From positions 1 to 11,787 of the forward strand of contig JAICIL010000124.1 in assembly GCA_025924435.1 (NCBI GenBank): a DNA stretch of 11,787 nt, given 5' to 3'. Below are positions 1 to 5,823 of the stretch, one piece after another. Under the pieces are notes generated by a model that did no database searches, was not told the DNA's origin, and worked only from the letters and a program-made list of their open reading frames with translations. A program made the translations under genes and the position numbers. The stretch's first letter is position 1. Each line of letters starts with the position of its first letter. This DNA is from Chloroflexia bacterium (GTDB taxonomy: Bacteria; Chloroflexota; Chloroflexia; Thermomicrobiales; JALYUS01).

Positions 1-766
1 AACTGGCGGTCGGCGGTTGCACGCCGAGGCCGAGGAACGAGAGGCCCGCTTCGAGCAGGATCGCCTGCGCGATGCCGAAGGTCGCCGCGACGATGATCGG
101 CGCGAGGGCGTTCGGCAGGAGGTGTTTGAGGATGATGCGGCGATTCGGCGCGCCGACCGTCCGGCTGGCGACGACGAAATCGCGCTCGCGCAAGGTGAGG
201 AAGAGGCCGCGGAGGATGCGCGCCATCGGCGGCCAGCCGAGGAGGCCGATGACGAGCATCACATTGTAGATGCTCGGCCCGAGGATCGAGACGACCGTGA
301 TGATGATGATGAGCGACGGGAAGGCGAGGATGATGTCCGCGAAGCGCATGATGATCGAATCCACCCAGCCGCCGTAGTAGCCCGCGAGCGCGCCGAGCAG
401 CAGGCCGATCAGCGTGTAGATGCTGACGGCGACGAGGCCGACGGAGAGCGAGACCCGCCCCGCGTAGATCAGGCGGGCGAAGACGTCGCGGCCCGATGAA
501 TCGCCGCCGAGCCAGTGGGCGGCGGTGGGCGGTTTGCGGATCAGGCCGAGCGTCGTGTGATACGGGTCGTTCCGCCCGACCACCGGCGCGCCGATGGCGC
601 TGACGGTCAGGATCGCCAAAATAACCATACCGACCATCGCGATGCGATGCCGCCGGAACCGCTGCCAGACGCCCGAACGGCGGCGCGGCGGCGCCCCGGC
701 GGGCGCGAGCGCGGTCGGTGTCGCGGCGATGGCGCTTCCCGGTGTGGCTTGTGATGCGCTACTCAT
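1..766 (-). CDS. DppC-type ABC transporter permease, 3' end cut off by the window
   Basis: Inner-membrane permease subunit of a peptide/nickel/opine-type (Dpp/Opp) ABC importer, expected to pair with the DppB-like protein just upstream. The frame is open from ATG at 766 to base 1, giving 255 residues; about 45-50 C-terminal residues are missing compared with the usual ~300. A cytoplasmic Arg-rich N-terminus (residues 28-41) precedes the first membrane helix (about 42-64). The family segment with HWLGGDSSGRDVFARLIY lies at residues 84-101, followed by hydrophobic helices near 104-130, 141-163 and 167-180. The EAA-type loop that docks on the ATPase is at 197-221, ending in KHLLPNA. An AGGGAG Shine-Dalgarno (772-777) sits 5 nt before the ATG. 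The gene is separated from dppB by repeat element A. The exact solute is unknown. The large plus-strand frames over this region are antisense shadows. Confidence 0.95.
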   Translation of the reverse strand, partial: MSSASQATPGSAIAATPTALAPAGAPPRRRSGVWQRFRRHRIAMVGMVILAILTVSAIGAPVVGRNDPYHTTLGLIRKPPTAAHWLGGDSSGRDVFARLIYAGRVSLSVGLVAVSIYTLIGLLLGALAGYYGGWVDSIIMRFADIILAFPSLIIIITVVSILGPSIYNVMLVIGLLGWPPMARILRGLFLTLRERDFVVASRTVGAPNRRIILKHLLPNALAPIIVAATFGIAQAILLEAGLSFLGLGVQPPTAS

Positions 767-771
767 CGGTG

Positions 772-777
772 CTCCCT
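772..777 (-). promoter_or_regulatory. Ribosome binding site of the DppC-like gene
   Basis: AGGGAG on the minus strand, 5 nt before ATG at 766. The repeat arm of element A begins only a few bases further upstream (781), so the site lies just outside the possible hairpin. Confidence 0.7.
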
Positions 778-780
778 GGT

Positions 781-903
781 TTAGTAGTCAGTAGACGGTA
801 GGCAGTAGTCAGATTTGCCAATCTTCGTTCGAGCGGATCTCTCCCATTTACCCACGTATCGCTGTCCCCCGTTCCGTCTACTGTCTACTGACTACCGGCT
901 ACT
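781..903. repeat. Intercistronic heptad-repeat element A (AGTAGAC class), dppB/dppC junction
   Basis: Two arms of degenerate AGTAGAC/AGTAGTC heptads, at about 781-812 and 874-903, in inverted orientation around a ~61-nt unrelated centre. The best uninterrupted match is 13 bp: 784-796 pairs with 883-895. The outer end of one arm touches the TGA stop of the DppB-like gene (903-905) and the other arm ends 3 nt before the Shine-Dalgarno of the DppC-like gene. The element thus fills nearly the whole 136-nt spacer. No U-tract follows, so it does not look like an intrinsic terminator. Confidence 0.85.
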
Positions 904-1865
904 CATGCGTACTTGATGCGCGGGTCAATGACGGCGTAGAGCACATCGGCGATCAGATTGCTGACGAGGATCAACACGGCGGTGATCAGATTGATCGCCA
1001 TGATGACCGGATAGTCCCGCCCCTTCACCGCCGTGATCGCGAGCGTCCCCATCCCCGGCCACTGGAAGATCTGCTCGATGATCACCGTCCCGCCGAGGAG
1101 CCGGGGGAGGCTGAGCGCGACGACCGTGACGAGCGGGATGAGCGCGTTCCGCAGCGCGTGCCGGTAGATCACCGCCCCCTCGCGCAGCCCCTTGGAGCGG
1201 GCGACATTGACGTAATCCTGCCGGATCACTTCCAGCATGCTGGAACGGACATAGCGGATGAGGGGCGCGGCCTCGGCCAGCCCGAGGACGAGCGCGGGGA
1301 GGATCAGGTGGTGGAGCGAATCGCCGATGGAGTGGGGTTTGCCGACCGTCGCCAGCCCGGAGGTCGGCAGCCAGCCGAGTTTCAGCGAGAAGAGGTAAAT
1401 ACCCGCGAGGCCGAGGAAGAATGATGGGACGGAGATCGCCGCGAACCCCGATACCGTGACGATGTAATCGAGCGCCGAGTATTGTTTGAGCGCGGAAATC
1501 ACGCCGACCGGCACGGAGATGAGCAGCGCGATAAGCAGCGCCGTGCCCATCAGCCGGAGCGTCGGCCAGAGCCGGTCGCGCACTTTCTGCGCGATCGGCT
1601 GGCGATCCTGCGCGGAGTAGCCGAGGTTGCCGCGCGCGATCTCTTTCACCCAGAGGACGTAGCGCACCGGCAGCGGCTTGTTCAGCCCCAACTGCTCGCG
1701 TTGCTGCGCCACCCAGTCCGGCCCGAGCGAGGCGGCGGCCTCCGGGCTGATCAGCGCCGTCACCGGGTCGCCGGGCGCGAGGTTGACGATGACGTACGTC
1801 GCCAGCGTAATCCCGATCAGCACCGGGATGCTGATCGCCAATCGCCTCAACAGATATTGCCCCAC
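903..1865 (-). CDS. DppB-type ABC transporter permease (GTG start)
   Basis: Inner-membrane permease of a Dpp/Opp-family importer, forming the channel with the DppC-like protein downstream. From GTG at 1865 it is 320 residues, normal for DppB. It starts MGQYLLRRLA, the typical positively charged start before helix 1 (about 9-30). NLAPGDPV (28-35) and a large periplasmic region with QREQLGLNKPLPVRY (55-69) are family hallmarks. Further helices lie near 101-126, 133-163, 185-205, 240-262 and 286-312. The EAA loop is at 218-243, and the C-terminus ends VIDPRIKYA as in the family. The GTG is chosen because AAAGGGAG (1872-1879) lies 6 nt upstream. An in-frame ATG at 1901 would add 12 residues encoded partly by repeat element B and has no ribosome site of its own. 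It follows three binding-protein genes, so it may serve all of them. Confidence 0.95.
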   Translation of the reverse strand: MGQYLLRRLAISIPVLIGITLATYVIVNLAPGDPVTALISPEAAASLGPDWVAQQREQLGLNKPLPVRYVLWVKEIARGNLGYSAQDRQPIAQKVRDRLWPTLRLMGTALLIALLISVPVGVISALKQYSALDYIVTVSGFAAISVPSFFLGLAGIYLFSLKLGWLPTSGLATVGKPHSIGDSLHHLILPALVLGLAEAAPLIRYVRSSMLEVIRQDYVNVARSKGLREGAVIYRHALRNALIPLVTVVALSLPRLLGGTVIIEQIFQWPGMGTLAITAVKGRDYPVIMAINLITAVLILVSNLIADVLYAVIDPRIKYA

Positions 1866-1871
1866 GCGTCG

Positions 1872-1879
1872 CTCCCTTT
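1872..1879 (-). promoter_or_regulatory. Ribosome binding site fixing the GTG start of the DppB-like gene
   Basis: AAAGGGAG on the minus strand, 6 nt before GTG at 1865. It decides the start against the in-frame ATG at 1901, which would begin inside the repeat arm. Confidence 0.8.
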
Positions 1880-1890
1880 CGGTCGCTTCA

Positions 1891-1968
1891 GCAATGAGCA
1901 ATGAGCGATGAGCAATGAGGTAGGACGGCGCTATCCCTCATTGCTCGTTGCTCATCGCTCGCTGCTCA
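1891..1968. repeat. Intercistronic heptad-repeat hairpin B (GCAATGA class), SBP3/dppB junction
   Basis: Left arm 1891-1920 is four GCAATGA-type heptads. Right arm 1936-1965 is its inverted counterpart, matching at 25 of 30 positions, with two of the mismatches becoming G-U pairs in the minus-strand RNA. The inner 11 bp (1910-1920 with 1936-1946) are perfect and the loop is 15 nt. The TGA stop of the third binding-protein gene (1966-1968) abuts the arm and looks like part of the repeat sequence. The other end lies 11 nt from the ribosome site of the DppB-like gene. There is no U-tract. Confidence 0.9.
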
Positions 1969-3795
1969 CTTTGCTATTGACCATTCTTCCGCATTCCAGA
2001 CCTGATGGGTCGCGTATGTCGGCGGCTTGAACCCTTGCAGGCGCTTATTGTAGGCGAAGATCGAGTTCGGTGACCAGAGGAGAACCCAGGGTGCGTCGTC
2101 GTTGAGGATCTGCGCGACCTGGGTGTAAATCTGCTTGCGCTGCGCCTGATCGCCCGTCGTCCTGCCCTGCTTGAAGAGATCGTCCACCTTCGGGTTGCTA
2201 TAGTGCGCGTAGTTCCCGCCCGCCGGCGTGAAATTCGCGCTCTCGAAGTACTTGGCGGAGACGTTCGGGTCCTGCGCGTAGACGCCGCCCGAGACGATCG
2301 CCATGTCGAAGTCGCTGTCCGTGACGGTGCGCCGGGAGTATTCGACCGCGTCAACGGGTTGCAAGTCAACGCCGACCCCCGCGTCTTTGAACTGTTGCTG
2401 CACGATCGCCATGTAGGCGTCGGTTTGCCGGTCGCCGCTGGTGTAGGTGATGCCGAACTTCCGGCTCGCATCCCAGTTGGCGTCCTTCAGTAGTTGCTTC
2501 GCCTTGTCCGGGTTGTAGGCGTAGTCGTTCAGGCCGGGGATCGTGCCCATCCAGTCCGGCCCGATGATCGTCGTGTTGATCACCCGCGCCTCGCCCCCCA
2601 GCAGTTGCTTGACGATGTTCTCGCGGTCGAGCGCGTAGGTCAGCGCCTGCCGCACCCGCTTATCCTGGAAGTACGGCCTGGTGAGATTGGGCACCAGTTT
2701 CGTCGTGCTCGGGCTGGGGACGCTGACGACGGTCAGGGTCGGGTTTTTCTTCAGCCGGTCGAGTTCCTGCACCGGCACCGGCCCCATCAGGTCCAACTCA
2801 CCCTTCTCCAACTGCGCGATCGCGACATCGGGCGACAGGATCTTCAGGAAAATCGTATCCAGTTTCGGCTTCGGGCCGCCGGTGTACGCGTCGTTGCGCT
2901 GGAGCTCGACGAACTGGTCCGTCGCGTACTTGCCGAATTTGAAGATACCGGCCGTCACGGTCGGATTCAGCGAGAAGGGGTGCTTCTGCAACTGGTCCGG
3001 CGGCACATCCTTGAGGACATGCTGGGGGATGATGCCCATGCCGGCGAAGTCCCCGATGGTCGAGAGCCACGTCGAATCGGGCGTCTTCAGCGTCATCTTC
3101 ACGGTGTAGTCGTCCGGCGTTTCGAGGCCGGTGATCGTGTCCGCCTTCTGGTCGCCATATTCGGTCGCGCCCACGATTTGCAGCAGCCGACCGCGCCAGT
3201 AACTGCCCGTCCGCTTGTCCACCGCCCGCTCGATGGTGAAGGCGACATCCTTCGCGGTGAGCGGCTGGCCGTCCGTCCACATCAGTTTCTTCAGGTGGAA
3301 GGTATAGGTTGTGACGTCCGGGGAGATATCAATCTTCTCCGCGATGTCGGGGACGGACTCCAGTTTGTCGTTGACTTTGACGAGCGCGCCGAAGAGCAAT
3401 TGCTCGGTGCCCTGATCGGCGCCGTTCGAGGTGAAGAGCGGCTGGAAGGTGACGGGTTTCGGATAGAGCATGCTCATCTGGCCGCCGGTCGCCCCGCTGG
3501 CGGCCGGGGAGGCGGCCGGGGAGGCGGCCGGGGATGCACTCGTCGCGGCGCTCGCCGTCGGCGCCGCCCCGCTCACCGGCGATGCCGCGCTCGCCGCCGT
3601 CGCCGGTGCAGCTGCGGCGGTCGTCGGTGCGCTCGGCGCGACCGTCGGCGCGCTCGTCGCGGCGCTCGTTTTCGCCGTCGCGGTGGGCGCGGTGGTCCCG
3701 CCGCACGCCGCGAGCAGGGCGCTCGCCGTCGCCGCGCTCGCCGCCGCGAGAAACCGCCGCCGCGTCCACATCGCCTGCCGCTCGTTGATCGCCAT
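1966..3795 (-). CDS. Third tandem ABC solute-binding lipoprotein, family 5 (SBP3)
   Basis: Extracytoplasmic binding protein of a peptide/nickel-type importer (SBP_bac_5, DppA/OppA-like), 609 residues from ATG at 3795. The N-terminus has a Tat-type motif (TRRRFLA, residues 11-17), a short hydrophobic stretch, and lipobox LLAAC with the lipidated cysteine at 31. A low-complexity Ala/Ser/Pro/Thr linker follows (about 32-103), then the binding domain. Family signatures include WTDGQPLTAKDVAFTIERAVD, DKRVRQALTYALDRENIV and PDKAKQLLKDANW. The ATG at 3795 is supported by GGAG 8 nt upstream; the ATG at 3840 would start inside the repeat. It is the most divergent of the three paralogues: QPLF for HPLF after the linker, a shorter loop before DFDMAIVSGGV, and SIAK rather than SVTK at the end. 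It is the copy next to the permeases. The ligand is unknown; family 5 covers peptides, nickel, sugars and opines. Confidence 0.95.
   Translation of the reverse strand: MAINERQAMWTRRRFLAAASAATASALLAACGGTTAPTATAKTSAATSAPTVAPSAPTTAAAAPATAASAASPVSGAAPTASAATSASPAASPAASPAASGATGGQMSMLYPKPVTFQPLFTSNGADQGTEQLLFGALVKVNDKLESVPDIAEKIDISPDVTTYTFHLKKLMWTDGQPLTAKDVAFTIERAVDKRTGSYWRGRLLQIVGATEYGDQKADTITGLETPDDYTVKMTLKTPDSTWLSTIGDFAGMGIIPQHVLKDVPPDQLQKHPFSLNPTVTAGIFKFGKYATDQFVELQRNDAYTGGPKPKLDTIFLKILSPDVAIAQLEKGELDLMGPVPVQELDRLKKNPTLTVVSVPSPSTTKLVPNLTRPYFQDKRVRQALTYALDRENIVKQLLGGEARVINTTIIGPDWMGTIPGLNDYAYNPDKAKQLLKDANWDASRKFGITYTSGDRQTDAYMAIVQQQFKDAGVGVDLQPVDAVEYSRRTVTDSDFDMAIVSGGVYAQDPNVSAKYFESANFTPAGGNYAHYSNPKVDDLFKQGRTTGDQAQRKQIYTQVAQILNDDAPWVLLWSPNSIFAYNKRLQGFKPPTYATHQVWNAEEWSIAK
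3499..3534 (-). repeat. Three exact 12-bp tandem repeats in the SBP3 linker
   Basis: Three identical copies of the 12-base unit GGCGGCCGGGGA (plus strand) at 3499-3510, 3511-3522 and 3523-3534. On the coding strand they encode repeated Ala-Ala-Ser-Pro in the linker behind the lipid anchor. In-frame repeats like this can change linker length by slippage. The other two binding proteins have linkers of similar composition but different length. Confidence 0.9.
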
Positions 3796-3803
3796 CGCGC
3801 TCA

Positions 3804-3807
3804 CTCC
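3804..3807 (-). promoter_or_regulatory. Ribosome binding site of SBP3
   Basis: GGAG on the minus strand, 8 nt before ATG at 3795. It lies within a 20-base leader (3797-3816) identical to the one in front of SBP2 (5706-5725). The base of hairpin C is only 7 nt further upstream. Confidence 0.75.
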
Positions 3808-3814
3808 GTTCGCG

Positions 3815-3887
3815 AGCAATGAGTGATGAGCAATGAGCAATGAGTGGCCCGATCCTCCTCATTGCTCGTTGCTCATCACTCATTGCT
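3815..3887. repeat. Intercistronic heptad-repeat hairpin C (GCAATGA class), SBP2/SBP3 junction
   Basis: This is the cleanest of the elements. Arm 3815-3844 and arm 3858-3887 are complementary at 29 of 30 positions around a 13-nt loop (3845-3857). Each arm is made of GCAATGA-type heptads with a few substitutions that are matched in the other arm. The TAA stop of SBP2 (3887-3889) sits at the stem base, and the SBP3 ribosome site lies 7 nt beyond the other base. The stem would bring stop and start close together in the RNA. The RNA after the stem is GC-rich and not U-rich, so it is not an intrinsic terminator. Confidence 0.95.
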
Positions 3888-5704
3888 TATTTCGTCACAC
3901 TCCACTCCTCGGCGTTCCAGACTTCATGCGTCGCGTAACTCGGCGGCTTGAACCCTTGCAGCCGCTTGTTGTAGACATGGATCGAGTTCGGCGACCAGAG
4001 ATAGACCCACGGCAACTCATCGTTGAGGATCTTCGCGAGGTCGGTGTAGATCTTCTTGCGCTGCGCGAGGTCGGTGGTCGCGCGGCCCTGCTTGAAGAGA
4101 TCGTCCACCTTCGGGTTGGAGTAGTGGCCGTAGTTCGCGCCCGCCGGGGTGAAGGCGATCGTCTCCATGTACTTGGCGGAGACGTTCGGATCGGTGCGGA
4201 AGACGCCGCCGCCGATCAGGTCAACATCGAAGTCGCCCGCCTGCGCCGCCGTCGCGATGCCGAAGACGCGGCGGTTCAATTCCGGCCCGTCCACCGTCTG
4301 GAGATCGAGGGTGATGCCGACATCCTTGAATTGTTGCTGGAGGATCGGGATAAGCGCGTCGTTGATCTTGTTGCCGGTCGTGTACGGCAGGACGAGATGC
4401 TGCCCGCTGTCCCAGTTGGCATCCTTCAGCAGTTGCTTCGCCTTGTTCGGGTCGTACTTGTACTCGTTCAACCCCTCCGGCGTGCCCATCCAATCTGGCC
4501 CGATGATCGTCTGATTCACCACCGTCGCCTCGCCCTTGAGGATCTCCTTGACGATCCCCTCGCGGTCGAGCGCGTACGCCATCGCCTGCCGCACCCGCTT
4601 GTCCTTCAGGTACGGCCGGTCGAGGTTGTACGCGAGGAAGGAGACGCTCGGCGAGGGGACGCTGACGACGGTCAGGCTCGGATTCTTGCGCAGCCGGTCC
4701 GCCTCCGTGACGGAGACGGTCATCAGGTCAATCTCGCCCTTCTCCAACTGCGCGATGCCGACATCCTCTTGCGTGAGCGCCTTGCAGAAGATTTTGTCCA
4801 GTTTCGCCTTCGGCCCGCCGGTGTAGGTCTCGTTCCGCTTGATCTCCAGATACTGATCCTGCTTCCAGTCGGAGAAGAGGAAGGCGCCGGCGGAGGGCGT
4901 GGGGGCGAAGGAGAAGGGGGCCTTCGCCATCTGATCCGGCGGGGTGCTCTCGAGGATGTGCTTCGGCAGGATGCTGAGGCCCGCGAAGTCGCCGATCGTG
5001 ATCAGCCACGTCGAGTCCGGCGTGGTGAGGGTCATCTTGACGGTCAGATCGTCGGGCGCTTCGAGGCCCTTGATCGTGTCCGCCTTCTGGTCGCCGTACT
5101 CCGCCGCGCCGTCGAGCGCGAGCAGGCGGGCGCGCCAGTAACTGCCCGTCCGCTTGTCCACCGCGCGCTGGTAGGTGAAGAGCACATCGGCGGAGGTGAG
5201 CGGATGGCCGTCCGAGAATTTCAGGCCTTGCTTGAGGTGGAAGGTGTAGACCTTCGCATCCGGCGAGACATCAATCTTCTCCGCGAGGTCGGGGATCGGC
5301 TCCAACTTGTCCGTCATCCGCACGAGCGCGCCGAACATCTGCCGCTCGACGCCCTGCTCGACGCCGGAGGAGGAGAAGAGCGGGTGGATCGTCACGGGTT
5401 TGACCCAGTACATGCTCATCTGGCCGCCGGATGCCCCGGTGGAGGCGGCGGGCGACGCGGCAGCGACGGCCGGTGAAGCCGCGCCTGCGGCGGGTGATGC
5501 CGCCCCCGCCGCAGCGGATGGGGCGCTCGTCGCCGGAGCGGCAGCCGACGATGCCTGCGGGGCGGTCGTTGGCTTCGGTGCGACCGTGGCGGTCGGTGTG
5601 GTCGAGCCGCCGCACGCCGCGAGCAGCGCGCCCACCGCCGCCGCGCTCGCGGACGCGATGAACCGCCGCCGTGTCCATGTCTCCTGTCGCTCACTGGTCG
5701 CCAT
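3887..5704 (-). CDS. Second tandem ABC solute-binding lipoprotein, family 5 (SBP2)
   Basis: Binding protein of a peptide/nickel-type ABC importer, 605 residues from ATG at 5704. It has a Tat-type motif TRRRFIA (residues 11-17), lipobox LLAAC with the lipidated cysteine at 31, an Ala/Pro/Ser/Thr linker (about 32-92) and then the family-5 domain. Visible signatures are FSDGHPLTSADVLFTYQRAVD, DKRVRQAMAYALDREGIV, DPNKAKQLLKDANW and a C-terminal NKRLQGFKPPSYATHEVWNAEEW. It is clearly closest to SBP1; long stretches after the linker are nearly identical. It differs from both others in the loop before DFDVDLIGGGV, which is longer here (VFGIATAAQAG). The ATG at 5704 has GGAG 8 nt upstream; a GTG at 5713 is in frame but overlaps that site. 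No promoter is visible in front, so expression is probably by readthrough. The ligand is unknown. Confidence 0.95.
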   Translation of the reverse strand: MATSERQETWTRRRFIASASAAAVGALLAACGGSTTPTATVAPKPTTAPQASSAAAPATSAPSAAAGAASPAAGAASPAVAAASPAASTGASGGQMSMYWVKPVTIHPLFSSSGVEQGVERQMFGALVRMTDKLEPIPDLAEKIDVSPDAKVYTFHLKQGLKFSDGHPLTSADVLFTYQRAVDKRTGSYWRARLLALDGAAEYGDQKADTIKGLEAPDDLTVKMTLTTPDSTWLITIGDFAGLSILPKHILESTPPDQMAKAPFSFAPTPSAGAFLFSDWKQDQYLEIKRNETYTGGPKAKLDKIFCKALTQEDVGIAQLEKGEIDLMTVSVTEADRLRKNPSLTVVSVPSPSVSFLAYNLDRPYLKDKRVRQAMAYALDREGIVKEILKGEATVVNQTIIGPDWMGTPEGLNEYKYDPNKAKQLLKDANWDSGQHLVLPYTTGNKINDALIPILQQQFKDVGITLDLQTVDGPELNRRVFGIATAAQAGDFDVDLIGGGVFRTDPNVSAKYMETIAFTPAGANYGHYSNPKVDDLFKQGRATTDLAQRKKIYTDLAKILNDELPWVYLWSPNSIHVYNKRLQGFKPPSYATHEVWNAEEWSVTK

Positions 5705-5712
5705 TGCGCTCA

Positions 5713-5716
5713 CTCC
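5713..5716 (-). promoter_or_regulatory. Ribosome binding site of SBP2
   Basis: GGAG on the minus strand, 8 nt before ATG at 5704, in the same 20-base leader as SBP3. Its overlap with the in-frame GTG at 5713 argues for the ATG as start. Confidence 0.75.
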
Positions 5717-5723
5717 GTTCGCG

Positions 5724-5823
5724 AGTAGACAGTAGACAGTAGATAGTTGGAAGCGGAAGCGCTTCGCGCGTTGTTTATCGGTTCTGACTACTGTCTACTG
5801 TCTACTGTCTACTGTCTGCTACT
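5724..5823. repeat. Intercistronic heptad-repeat hairpin D (AGTAGAC class), SBP1/SBP2 junction
   Basis: Left arm 5724-5747 is three AGTAGAC units plus a partial one. The right arm (about 5785-5823) holds four or more units in inverted orientation. In one register 5724-5747 pairs with 5790-5813 at 23 of 24 positions; other registers shifted by 7 bases are possible. The 42-nt loop carries most of a 30-bp core (5745-5774) with the perfect 10-base palindrome GAAGCGCTTC at 5756-5765. The TAG stop of SBP1 (5819-5821) is inside the outer repeat unit. Confidence 0.93.
5745..5774 (+). repeat. 30-bp core shared with element E (inverted copy)
   Basis: The 30 bases here are identical to the reverse complement of 9748-9777, in another intergenic element about 4 kb away. 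The core contains the palindrome GAAGCGCTTC and ends in CGCGCGTTGT. The heptads around the two copies have diverged while the core has not. Confidence 0.92.

Noticed and set aside
17..499. Plus-strand frame at the left end rich in Asp, Glu and Arg
   Set aside because: It is antisense to the DppC-like permease, whose minus-strand frame translates into unmistakable family sequence.
3815..3887. Rho-independent terminator
   Set aside because: The stem is strong but the RNA after it is CGCGAACGG-like, with no U-run, and it is followed at once by a ribosome site and gene. The same holds for elements A, B, D and E.
3833..5476. 547-residue open frame on the plus strand opposite SBP2
   Set aside because: It is rich in Arg, Asp, Glu, Val and Leu without family motifs, starts inside repeat C, and is antisense to a clear binding protein. 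Similar frames lie opposite SBP1 and SBP3 because GC-rich coding strands leave the opposite strand open.
5724..5823. CRISPR array
   Set aside because: Units are 7 bases, directly abutting, and inverted around a centre; there are no unique spacers of 25-40 bases and no cas genes.
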